NCBI GenBank assembly: GCA_029260215.1
Contig: JAJDDQ010000085.1
Location: 62,001 to 126,000, forward strand
DNA: 64,000 nt
Reading direction: 5' to 3'
From: Phycisphaerae bacterium
GTDB taxonomy: Bacteria; Planctomycetota; Phycisphaerae; UBA1845
The position numbers and the translations under genes are program-made. The notes beneath the pieces are model-generated. The model was not told where the DNA came from. It was given only the letters and a program-made list of their open reading frames with translations, and searched no databases. Below are positions 54,717-62,566 of the stretch, piece by piece (position 1 is the stretch's first letter; each line of letters begins with the position of its first letter).

Positions 54717-57622
54717 TGTCCCACCTCCTTGAGTGGTGTTGAGCGAGTCAGGGCCATCGCCCCGTCAGTCGCATCATCTGTCTCAATTGAATTCTTCGGC
54801 TCCAGCGAGCGCTTCGCCGGAATCGTCATGGGAGACGGAGTCTCAGTCGCCCAATGACGCATGTAGGCCACAATGTCATCCACATCCTGCGATGAAAGAT
54901 CGGTCAACCCATGCGCGCCGCGCCCGAACGGACGCATCGCCGTGCCCTTACGACCGCGCACGATCGTCGCCTGCAACATGCCATCCGTCGCCGCGGAAAG
55001 AAATCCTTCATTGCTCAACTCCGGCGCCCACGAACCCCGCCCCTCATCGCCGTGGCAACCGGCACAGTTGGAACGAAACAACTCTCGCCCGTGAGCAAAG
55101 TCCCAGGGAATGACGAACCGATGGGGAATCTGCTGCAGCCGATCCGGTCCGAACGGCGAATCATGCTCCCACGATCGCAGGAACGCGACCACATCGTTCA
55201 CTTCGTCGCTCGACAGACTGAGAATCGACTGCGGACCGCGCTTCACAGGGCGCATCTCCGTCCCCTGCCGACCCAACGCCATCGTCGCCATCAAAAAACC
55301 GTCCGAAGCGAATCGCAGGAAATCAGGATTGGAAAGCGCAGGACCGCTCGCACCCTCACCCCGCTCACCGTGACAGCCTACGCAACTCGTCGCATAGACC
55401 GCCGCACCTCTTATGGGCTGCCCATTCGGTGACTTCGCAACACGCACGATCTCACCCGGGCCGGCCCGTTCAAGCAAACGCAGATAAGCGATAACATCTT
55501 CAATCTGCCGATCAGACAGCTCGGTAATTCCCTGCCCGCCCTTGCGGAAACCGCGCATCGCCGTGCCTTCCTTGCCGTAAGTAATCCAATGACGCAGCAT
55601 GGCATCCGACGCCGAACCAAGAAAAACAGCATTATTCAATTGAGGCCCGGTCGCACCCTCCGCATCAACCCCGTGACAACCGGAACAGTGTCCCGTGAAC
55701 AACTGCCGCCCCGCGTCCCAATCGCCGTGCAGCACAGTCTGAGCATGCCATTCCGGTGACTTCGACGGCTTCTTCTGCCATGTCCGAAGGTATTGAACAA
55801 TCGAAGCAATGTCTGCATTGCGAAGGTGCTGCCAACCCGGCATACCTGTTCCAGGTCGCCCCTCGATCATCGTTTTGATCAGAAACTCGTCCGGCACTGC
55901 CGTGAGAAACGCTTGCGTATTGAGCGAAGGCCCCAAGTCGCCCGAACCGTCAGCCCCGTGGCACATGGTACAGTTCGCATTGTACAGAGTCGCACCGATG
56001 TCTGCCGACACGTTCGCCGATTCCTCCGCAGAGCAAAGAGCAAGAGCACCGTCAATATCCCCCCGGCGCGACTGCCACGTACGCAAGTGAGCCAACAGAT
56101 CACTGATCTCCTGAGAATCAAACTCTCGCCAAGAAGGCATAGCCGTGTTGGCACGACCGTGAATAATCGTATCGCGAAGGAACGCATCCGAAGCCACAGC
56201 CAAGAACGTCGGCGAATTCAACGACACACCAATGCCGCCCTCGCCTTCCACACCATGACACGCCGCACAATTTGCCCGATACAACGCAGCCCCAACGCGC
56301 GCCTCCCCCCGAGCCGCACTCACAGCATCCCCGTCCGGCGCGGCAGCGTCCCAACTGCGAATGAAATTCACCAGCAGTGTGATCTCATCCTCCGCAAGTC
56401 CCCCTTCGTTCGCCCAACCAAGCATCTTCGTACCAGGTCGGCCGGATGTGATAATCCGTCGCAGAAAATCATCGCTCAAAACCGCCAGCGCATCCGCGTG
56501 ATGCAAAGACGGCACCACAACCTCAATATCACTACGGCGCTCGACAACGACATCCACCCGGTCCCAATCGTGGCCCCACGGGTCCGCACCCGTAGGCCAA
56601 AGACCTTCGCGCATTGTCGTCCCGTAACCCTCCGGACCGTGACACGCGGAGCAGAACATCGCGAAAAGCGTCTCACCCCGAACAGGGTCACCCTCACCAA
56701 AACGAGGCTGAGGAATATGACTCGCCGGCGCGGACTTGCGCTTCAAACTCATCATGTACAATGCCAAATCCCGCGCTTCCGCATCGCTCAGATCAACCTC
56801 CGGCATCAACGTGCCGGGCGATACCTCCTTCGGATACTTGAAATGCTCGAACAGCCACTGCTCAACAGTGTGCTCGCCCTGCACACGCGTAAAATCGAAC
56901 GCATGCTTGCCCTTGTCGCCCACGTACGTCAAATCAGGCCCAAGCGTCCCGCCTCGCCCGCGATACTTATGGCAGCCCAGACATCCCAACTCGGTCACCA
57001 GTTTCTTCCCGCGTGCCAAACGATCCGCACCGGGCAGCGACTGCGCCAACGACGCCTGATCAATCCTCCCGCCAGATTCACCGGCAAATAAATCCGACTG
57101 ACCTCCGTAAAGATCATTCTCCGCGTGACAGCGGCCGCAGCTCGTATAAATAGCCGTTCCGCGCAACATAGGAGTGTCAATATGTGGCACTGCACTCCCA
57201 TCGGATCGCCACCCGTGCGCCAAATCCTTGTGCGTGCCGCGACCCTGCCCCTGATGGCAAACCGTGCATCCGAACGTGTCCGGTTGATGCCAAGTAAGCC
57301 ACTGTCCCGGATGCTTCGTCAACGGCTGAGGCTCGGAGGCCATCGCCGGATTCTCAACACCCAGATGGCAAGTCGTGCAACGCTCGATTGCAGACAACTC
57401 CGACAGATACAACTGTTTCAGATTGATATGAAACGAAGCGGCCGATAGACGCGCCGCGTCCGTCTCAGCAGTCTTCAACAGAAGATCACGATACCGGTGC
57501 TGATAGCCCCGCCACTCACCGCGAAAGTTCTCCTGGTACGCAGCCATGCACAGCACAGCCAGACAGGCCAGTGAACTGACCAGAAGAACCATCTTCATAA
57601 TTCGAACTTGTCGATGATCCAT
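54713..57622 (-). CDS. Ten-heme cytochrome c with repeated class I domains
   Basis: The ATG at 57622 precedes an N-terminal membrane anchor (about 8-27). Ten CxxCH sites lie at about residues 82, 119, 162, 214, 324, 452, 551, 646, 747 and 853. The first three are closely set without a clear Met ligand. From the fourth on, each heme has its own cytochrome c class I module of about 100 residues with a downstream Met: TLMPEV (273), GTKMLGW (400), NTAMPSW (495), GTGMPGW (594), GTAMRGF (689), GTEMRPV (790) and GTAMRPF (896). The last six modules are clearly related tandem copies. The gene lies between cytochrome b and the molybdoenzyme, overlapping the latter by 4 bases, so it probably takes the place of cytochrome c1/f and carries electrons to the molybdoenzyme (inference). 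Confidence 0.9.
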   Translation of the reverse strand: MDHRQVRIMKMVLLVSSLACLAVLCMAAYQENFRGEWRGYQHRYRDLLLKTAETDAARLSAASFHINLKQLYLSELSAIERCTTCHLGVENPAMASEPQPLTKHPGQWLTWHQPDTFGCTVCHQGQGRGTHKDLAHGWRSDGSAVPHIDTPMLRGTAIYTSCGRCHAENDLYGGQSDLFAGESGGRIDQASLAQSLPGADRLARGKKLVTELGCLGCHKYRGRGGTLGPDLTYVGDKGKHAFDFTRVQGEHTVEQWLFEHFKYPKEVSPGTLMPEVDLSDAEARDLALYMMSLKRKSAPASHIPQPRFGEGDPVRGETLFAMFCSACHGPEGYGTTMREGLWPTGADPWGHDWDRVDVVVERRSDIEVVVPSLHHADALAVLSDDFLRRIITSGRPGTKMLGWANEGGLAEDEITLLVNFIRSWDAAAPDGDAVSAARGEARVGAALYRANCAACHGVEGEGGIGVSLNSPTFLAVASDAFLRDTIIHGRANTAMPSWREFDSQEISDLLAHLRTWQSRRGDIDGALALCSAEESANVSADIGATLYNANCTMCHGADGSGDLGPSLNTQAFLTAVPDEFLIKTMIEGRPGTGMPGWQHLRNADIASIVQYLRTWQKKPSKSPEWHAQTVLHGDWDAGRQLFTGHCSGCHGVDAEGATGPQLNNAVFLGSASDAMLRHWITYGKEGTAMRGFRKGGQGITELSDRQIEDVIAYLRLLERAGPGEIVRVAKSPNGQPIRGAAVYATSCVGCHGERGEGASGPALSNPDFLRFASDGFLMATMALGRQGTEMRPVKRGPQSILSLSSDEVNDVVAFLRSWEHDSPFGPDRLQQIPHRFVIPWDFAHGRELFRSNCAGCHGDEGRGSWAPELSNEGFLSAATDGMLQATIVRGRKGTAMRPFGRGAHGLTDLSSQDVDDIVAYMRHWATETPSPMTIPAKRSLEPKNSIETDDATDGAMALTRSTPLKEVGQ

Positions 57623-57630
57623 CGTCTTAC

Positions 57631-59244
57631 CTAATGCACCGGCCAATCAATGTGTGACCAGTAGAAATTCCAGTTGGGACCACGGTGAACCGTGGCGAAG
57701 TACGTCAAAATCGCAAAGGCAACCAGGAAGCACGTAAACAACGCAATCGCCCCCATCCGCGTCGACCGCTTCAGCTTGACCACCGCCACAGACCACGCCG
57801 CGAAAACTCCGACAAACAATGTCCCCGGATTGAACAACGTAATAACGATCTGCGGTACGTGCGCAGTCGCCTCCCAATTGCGAAGCCATCCATAATTAAC
57901 CGTGAACGCCAAAATCCCCACTGTCGCGAGCGTCGCGAACACAGCACTCCCCACCGCCACACGTCGGCCCTTGCGCCCACTGAACCAGACGCCCGTATCC
58001 TCACGCTCGCGATCGAGATAAGGCACCAGACCAAGACCGATCACCACAATAGCGGGAATACAAACGCCACCCATAAACGCCGAATAAGACACAAGCTCCT
58101 GCAAACCCAAAAAATACCACGGTGCTTTCGCAGGGTTCTCGGGAACGTCGGGATTGGCTATCTCGCTCAGCGGTGCCTCAAACAAAACCCCCAATACAAG
58201 CATCGCCAGCGTCGTCACCATCGCAACCGCAGCAACGACATACATCACATTAGGCCAAGTCATAATCGTGTTGCGCAGCTCAAGATTGACCGCAGGCGTT
58301 CGACCTTTCATCAAGCTCATCAGCCCGTAAGTCTTCAGCGGCGCAGGCTCTTCACTCGCCGGCATCACAGAAGAAACCTGCCCCCCCTCCGCAGCATCCG
58401 CCGCGAGAGGCCTCACCAGACCGCCATCCTTACGAATACGCCAGAAATGCACGGCAATGAAAATCGTCGTGATGATCGGCAGAACCATAACGTGGAGCAC
58501 GTAGAACCGAATAAGCGCTTCCTGACCGACATAGTGGGCACCAAGCAAAAGCTCTTTCTGCATACCCCCGGGGTCGAAAATCTGAGTAACGCCCAACGCA
58601 TCGGTCAGTTCCTGCGGTGATTGTGCAATATTGGCACCGATCGTCACCGCCCAGAACGCCAGTTGATCCCACGGCAACAGATAACCCGTGAAACTCAATC
58701 CCAGCGTCAGTACGAACAGCCCCATCCCAATGACCCAATTGAACTGCCGAGGCGGCTTGTACGCCGACGTGTAAAACGCCCGGGCCATGTGCAATATCAC
58801 ACAGAAAACCATCGCATGAGCCGACCACCGATGTACGTTCCGAATCAGACGACCGGTCGGAACCACGTGAATGATATCCAGCATCGACGCATACGCCTGA
58901 TCCACCGAGGGCTTGTAGTACACCATCAACAGCACGCCCGTAACGCACAGAATGATGAACAGCACCAGCGTCGCCACGCCGAGACCAAACGTCGCCGTCA
59001 TCTTGATCGAATGCAAATGCGTTCGGACCGGAAGAATGTGGAAGAAAAAATTCGTAAAAATCGCCTGCGAACGAGCACGGTCCGACGTCGGCTTGCCATG
59101 CCGAATAACCGAATCGCGAAACGAACGCGGCGTATCCAGAAGATTGCGAGCGAAGTCGCCCATCGCACCATCGTCACCAATGCGACGCTCACCCGACCCA
59201 TTGCTCGACGACGACGGTGAATTGGTAGTACGTGTTTCAGACAT
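57631..59244 (-). CDS. Cytochrome b of a bc-type quinol-oxidising complex
   Basis: This 537-residue protein joins a cytochrome b6-like part and a subunit IV-like part. After a polar Ser-rich N-terminus, the heme ligands are His138 (IRNVHRWSAH), His152 (ILHMARAF), and a second pair in FYVLHVMVLP and IAVHFWRIRK spaced 15 apart, the b6-type spacing. GYLLPWDQLAFW is the quinol-site region, and the C-terminal half has NPAKAPWYFLGLQELVSY, in which the usual PEWY is replaced, followed by three helices. It forms a bc complex with the Rieske protein (59532) and the ten-heme cytochrome (54713). The cytochrome gene starts 8 bases after the stop codon. The 287-base gap upstream, with tandem repeats, may hold a second promoter. 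Confidence 0.93.
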   Translation of the reverse strand: MSETRTTNSPSSSSNGSGERRIGDDGAMGDFARNLLDTPRSFRDSVIRHGKPTSDRARSQAIFTNFFFHILPVRTHLHSIKMTATFGLGVATLVLFIILCVTGVLLMVYYKPSVDQAYASMLDIIHVVPTGRLIRNVHRWSAHAMVFCVILHMARAFYTSAYKPPRQFNWVIGMGLFVLTLGLSFTGYLLPWDQLAFWAVTIGANIAQSPQELTDALGVTQIFDPGGMQKELLLGAHYVGQEALIRFYVLHVMVLPIITTIFIAVHFWRIRKDGGLVRPLAADAAEGGQVSSVMPASEEPAPLKTYGLMSLMKGRTPAVNLELRNTIMTWPNVMYVVAAVAMVTTLAMLVLGVLFEAPLSEIANPDVPENPAKAPWYFLGLQELVSYSAFMGGVCIPAIVVIGLGLVPYLDREREDTGVWFSGRKGRRVAVGSAVFATLATVGILAFTVNYGWLRNWEATAHVPQIVITLFNPGTLFVGVFAAWSVAVVKLKRSTRMGAIALFTCFLVAFAILTYFATVHRGPNWNFYWSHIDWPVH

Positions 59245-59289
59245 TATAACCAGTGCATCCTCATCCCAGACACAGCGAGCCGCGAACGT

Positions 59290-59353
59290 CAGTTCGCACA
59301 GATTTCAATTCGCACGGATTTCAGATCGAACGAATCTCAGTTCGAACGGATTC
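59290..59353. repeat. Four tandem 16-base repeats upstream of cytochrome b
   Basis: The units are CAGTTCGCACAGATTT, CAATTCGCACGGATTT, CAGATCGAACGAATCT and CAGTTCGAACGGATTC, directly adjacent, 46 bases before the cytochrome b start codon. The 16-base period (about 1.5 helical turns) and the position suggest repeated protein-binding sites. Confidence 0.75.
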
Positions 59354-59417
59354 CCAAACCGTAACAACTGCAACAATTCGCGCTAGCACTTCGTCAACCA
59401 TCGTTCAACCAAAAGAG

Positions 59418-59473
59418 ACAAACAGAGCCGCGCCCGTAAGGAAGCGGTGGACCAAGACAACCGTCTATTACGC
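59418..59473 (+). repeat. 56-base dispersed repeat, copy 3
   Basis: Same element as at 16751 and 24730, with one base changed in the 36-base block (ACAAACAG for ACGAACAG), then N8-CG-N3-ATTACGC. It lies in the gap between the Rieske and cytochrome b genes. Confidence 0.85.
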
Positions 59474-59531
59474 CCATCTCCCAACACACCACCACAATCC
59501 AAATTACCCATCACTTCACGTGCCAGCCGCA

Positions 59532-60023
59532 CTAAGCATTAAGTGTTTTCCCAAGTTCAACCTCTTTCAACGTGTCAGCCACAAGCCATCCCTCGGGCGA
59601 AACGGTCAGCTCGACCCACATCAAACCCTTGGGAGCCGGACCTCCAAGAACAGCCCCATCCGCCGCGAATTTCGAACCGTGGCAAGGGCAACTGAACTTG
59701 CCGTTCTCCGTACGCTCAACGATACATCCGAGATGCGTACACACCGACGAAATAGCATGAAAACCACCGTCATCGCGATACAGCCAAAGACGGTGCGACG
59801 GAAAATAGGTAGTGGAGCCAACCAGAACATCCTCCGGCTTCCCCAGCTTCACAATCGTGCTCGATTCAGGAAACACCGACGGCATCGGCAAACGCATCGC
59901 CCCCAGCATCGCCATCATGAAAGCCCCGATCGCGGACCACGCCGCCGCCAAACCCAGAAAATCGCGACGGGTTTTCGGCGTCGCAAAACGACCGCTTGTT
60001 TTGAGTGGATCTTCCCGATGCAT
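59532..60023 (-). CDS. Rieske iron-sulfur protein
   Basis: The ATG at 60023 follows GGAG by 6 bases, within the end of the upstream gene. The 163-residue protein has a twin-arginine-type start ([15 protein letters not shown]) and an N-terminal membrane anchor (about 25-45), then the Rieske fold with the two cluster loops CTHLGCIVE and CPCHGSKF and a GGPAPKGL segment. It supplies the high-potential 2Fe-2S centre of the bc complex with the cytochrome b at 57631. The gene starts 3 bases after the NAD(P)H oxidoreductase stop codon, so the two are tightly coupled. Confidence 0.95.
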   Translation of the reverse strand: MHREDPLKTSGRFATPKTRRDFLGLAAAWSAIGAFMMAMLGAMRLPMPSVFPESSTIVKLGKPEDVLVGSTTYFPSHRLWLYRDDGGFHAISSVCTHLGCIVERTENGKFSCPCHGSKFAADGAVLGGPAPKGLMWVELTVSPEGWLVADTLKEVELGKTLNA

Positions 60024-60026
60024 CAC

Positions 60027-61934
60027 TTACTCCGACCAATCACACGAAAACTGAAACCGCTCCATCGTGATCGCCCCCACCGGACAACGCTCCGCACACA
60101 ACGCACAACGAATGCACTTGTCCTCGTCCTTGATGATGGCGGACATCTCCGACAACTCCTCGCCCGAATAACGCTCCTGCAACAACTCCGGAAGCCCGTC
60201 TTCCCCGGTCAGCCGATCGCACGAAACAAGACGCAGACACAACTCCGGGCAAACATCCGCACACCCACCGCACAAAATGCATTTCTCAGAATCAAAAATC
60301 GTGTTCACACCGCAGTCCAGACAACGGCACGCCTCCGTCACCGCAGCCGACTCGTCGTAGCCGCGTTCCACAACAGCCGTCTGACTCCCGCGACGCTCTT
60401 CCGCGCTAACCGTAGGCACAGCCGTCCTTTGCAGCTTTTCGTAATCCTGCTCGCGAGCGTAGTCGGGCAGGTTGATCTGCACGAATTCCTCCCGCTTGCG
60501 AAGCGACTGACCGGTCAGCGCCGCGTGTATCGACCGCGCGACCTTCTTACCGCTCGCCACCGCATCGATCAGCAACCTCGGCCCATAAGCGATATCCCCA
60601 GCCAGGTAGACATCCGTCGCCGAAGTCCGCAATGTCTCCGCGTCACTCTGAATCACACCCCGCTCGTCACGCTTGATATCACTGTCATCACCAATGAACG
60701 ACACGTCCGACCGCTGACCAATCGCCCACACCACCGTGTCCGCCCGGATAAACGTCGTGTCAGCCTCATCGAATTTTGGCGAAAACCTGCGATTTTCATC
60801 AAAAACACGCAAACAACGCTTGAATTTGATCCCTTCAAGTCGACCGTCGGCATCCCGCTCAACCGACAGAGGCCCCAGGGACGGGTGAAGCTCGACGCCT
60901 TCTTCATTCCCCTCAATGATTTCCACATCGTCGGCGGGCATCTCGTCAACGCTCTCCAGACAGCACAGATGCACTTCTCGCACACCGCCAAGACGCAGAG
61001 CGCTCCGCGAAACGTCGTAACCAACCTGCCGAATCACGCTCCGCGAAACGTCGTAAGCGACATTCCCGCCGCCGATCACCACCACACGTTCGCCAAGCTG
61101 CCTCAACGACGACGACGATGATTCGTCGCGCACCGCCAGGTCGCGCAGAAACTCAACACCGCCAAGTATCCCAGGCCCATCGCCGCCCGGAATCGGAATA
61201 ATCCGCGACCGCTTCGCCCCGACCGCGATGATCGTGGCTGCAAAATCCTTTCGGATGTCAGCCAACGCGATATCTTTGCCCACCTGCGTGTTGCACACGA
61301 ATTCCACGCCCAGGCTGCGAATGACCTCTACCTCAGCCGCGATCAAATCACGGGGAAGCCGATACTCCGGAATACCGACCGCCAGCATGCCCGCCGGCAC
61401 CGCTTCCATTTCAAAAACCGTCGGACGATAGCCCAGCAGCGCAAGATCGTGGGCCGCCGCCAGACCAGCCGGACCCGACCCGATAATCGCGATGCGCTTT
61501 CCGTCGCCCTTGTTTTCTCCAATCTGAGAAAACGGTATACCGAAGGAGGCCAGCTCCTCCTGTCCACGGCAATCCCGCCCGCCAGTACTGATAACCCGCT
61601 TGAGCAGTTCAATCGGCTTGAGTGTTTCACGCGTGAAAGATTCGGGACCGAACCGGTCTGTGACGAAGCGTTTCAGCGCACGGATCGAAATCGCCTCGTC
61701 CACCGAGCCGCGCCGACATGCCGCCTCGCACGGCGCGCCGCACACGCGACCACAGATGCTCGCCAACGGGTTCGGCCCCCGCGCGATCCGGTAAGCCTGT
61801 TCAAAATCGCCCCCGGCGATCGCCCGCACGTAGCCGCGCGCGTCGGTATGCACCGGACAGGCCTGCTGACAGTTGATCTGACGCTGCCAGTAGGCGTCGT
61901 CGGGTAACTCAACTTGGATGCTGGGCAGGCTCAT
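60027..61934 (-). CDS. GltD-like FAD/NAD(P)H oxidoreductase with extra 4Fe-4S clusters
   Basis: The protein has about 635 residues (ATG at 61934; a GTG three codons upstream is possible). Order: an N-terminal GltD-type cluster domain (INCQQACPVHT, ICGRVCGAPCEAACRRG); FAD site IAIIGSGPAGLAAAHDLA; GMLAVGIPEYRLPRDLI; NAD(P) site VVVIGGGNVAYDVSRS; the closing DVYLAGDIAYGPRLLIDAVASGK; then three Cys groups, CRCLDCGV, CILCGGCADVCPELC and CIRCALCAERCPVGA. Directly after GGGNVA a 12-residue unit is duplicated (YDVSRSVIRQVG and YDVSRSALRLGG), reflected in a 20-base exact repeat 36 bases apart. It precedes the Rieske and cytochrome b genes and so probably links NAD(P)H or ferredoxin to the bc complex. 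Anammox bacteria have, as I recall, bc complexes with a comparable subunit. Confidence 0.88.
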   Translation of the reverse strand: MSLPSIQVELPDDAYWQRQINCQQACPVHTDARGYVRAIAGGDFEQAYRIARGPNPLASICGRVCGAPCEAACRRGSVDEAISIRALKRFVTDRFGPESFTRETLKPIELLKRVISTGGRDCRGQEELASFGIPFSQIGENKGDGKRIAIIGSGPAGLAAAHDLALLGYRPTVFEMEAVPAGMLAVGIPEYRLPRDLIAAEVEVIRSLGVEFVCNTQVGKDIALADIRKDFAATIIAVGAKRSRIIPIPGGDGPGILGGVEFLRDLAVRDESSSSSLRQLGERVVVIGGGNVAYDVSRSVIRQVGYDVSRSALRLGGVREVHLCCLESVDEMPADDVEIIEGNEEGVELHPSLGPLSVERDADGRLEGIKFKRCLRVFDENRRFSPKFDEADTTFIRADTVVWAIGQRSDVSFIGDDSDIKRDERGVIQSDAETLRTSATDVYLAGDIAYGPRLLIDAVASGKKVARSIHAALTGQSLRKREEFVQINLPDYAREQDYEKLQRTAVPTVSAEERRGSQTAVVERGYDESAAVTEACRCLDCGVNTIFDSEKCILCGGCADVCPELCLRLVSCDRLTGEDGLPELLQERYSGEELSEMSAIIKDEDKCIRCALCAERCPVGAITMERFQFSCDWSE

Positions 61935-61943
61935 ATCATCCAC

Positions 61944-61957
61944 AAATCTATAGACTT
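61944..61957. promoter_or_regulatory. Palindromic element AAATCTATAGACTT, possible operator
   Basis: A near-perfect 14-base palindrome with the perfect core TCTATAGA (61947-61954) lies between the regulator gene and the first structural gene, 10 bases before the latter's start. It is a candidate site for the adjacent Rrf2-type regulator. Confidence 0.4.
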
Positions 61958-61988
61958 ATCTTCATCATGGTCAAAAAAAAGACCACGC

Positions 61989-62423
61989 CTATTCCGTATC
62001 TTGTTTCGATTTGCTCCGGCGCTCCAACTCCCGGATCGCCACCTCGTGAATCGTGGTTTCGCGCAAAAACCGCTGCTCCAATTCAACGACCTGCTTCCAC
62101 TTGCTGTGCGCCAAACAGGGATTGTCGTCGGAGCACTCGTTGTTCCCAAACGGACACCGCCGGCGATCGAACTGCTCGAACGGCGAAAGCACCTCGTAGA
62201 GCTTCGTTTCCTTGGCTGAGTTGCGAAGCCGAAACCCGCCGGTCTTGCCCGGAGACGACTCCAGAACGCCGAACCGAACCAAGTCGCCGAGAATCTTGGA
62301 CAGATATTTAGGCGGAATATCCGCATGCTCGGCAATCCGCCGACCGGGGATAGGCCACGAATCGGCATGCTGGGCCAAGTAAATCAAAGCCCGCAGTGCG
62401 TACTCGCTGGTAAGGGTTAGCAT
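61989..62423 (-). CDS. Rrf2 family FeS regulator (NsrR/IscR type)
   Basis: This 144-residue regulator has an N-terminal winged helix (MLTLTSEYALRALIYLAQH, IAEHADIPPKYLSKILGDL) and the wing GKTGGFRL. Three Cys follow in CPFGNNECSDDNPC, spacing Cx6Cx5C, close to the Cx5Cx5C cluster site of NsrR and IscR. Such proteins respond to nitric oxide or FeS status. The gene has a good promoter (62456-62484) and is followed after 54 bases by the oxidoreductase gene, with a palindrome in between, so it most likely controls the respiratory operon and perhaps itself. The specific signal cannot be told from the sequence. Confidence 0.92.
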   Translation of the reverse strand: MLTLTSEYALRALIYLAQHADSWPIPGRRIAEHADIPPKYLSKILGDLVRFGVLESSPGKTGGFRLRNSAKETKLYEVLSPFEQFDRRRCPFGNNECSDDNPCLAHSKWKQVVELEQRFLRETTIHEVAIRELERRSKSKQDTE

Positions 62424-62455
62424 GATGTTTCAATTCTAATCACCACTTCTCCATC

Positions 62456-62484
62456 TTTATATCGACATAACCTTTGCCCGTCAA
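62456..62484 (-). promoter_or_regulatory. Sigma70-type promoter of the Rrf2 regulator gene
   Basis: On the minus strand TTGACG (62484-62479) and TATAAA (62461-62456) are separated by exactly 17 bases, about 33 bases before the ATG. This is the best vegetative promoter in the window. Confidence 0.65.
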
Positions 62485-62566
62485 CCCTTTTTCGCTGCGA
62501 ATTGAAGTCGTGATCGAGTGGTGACGTAAACTCATTACTAACAATATGTTACGCCCGAATAACAAA

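Larger units (their letters stand above)
59245..59531. other. Gap inside the respiratory operon with two repeat elements
   Basis: This is the only sizeable gap in the run from 62423 down to 45498. It contains a four-unit tandem repeat (59290-59353) and the third copy of the 56-base dispersed repeat (59418-59473). TATAAT at 59244-59249 (minus strand) overlaps the cytochrome b start codon, so I do not call it a promoter. Confidence 0.5.

Noticed and set aside
59244-59249. TATAAT just before cytochrome b as a promoter
   Set aside because: It overlaps the start codon, so it would leave no leader; it is more likely chance in GGTTATAATG.
59253-61121. Plus-strand frame of 622 codons over the Rieske and oxidoreductase genes
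   Set aside because: It is antisense to two genes with clear FeS, FAD and Rieske motifs; its N-terminal part is the dispersed repeat.
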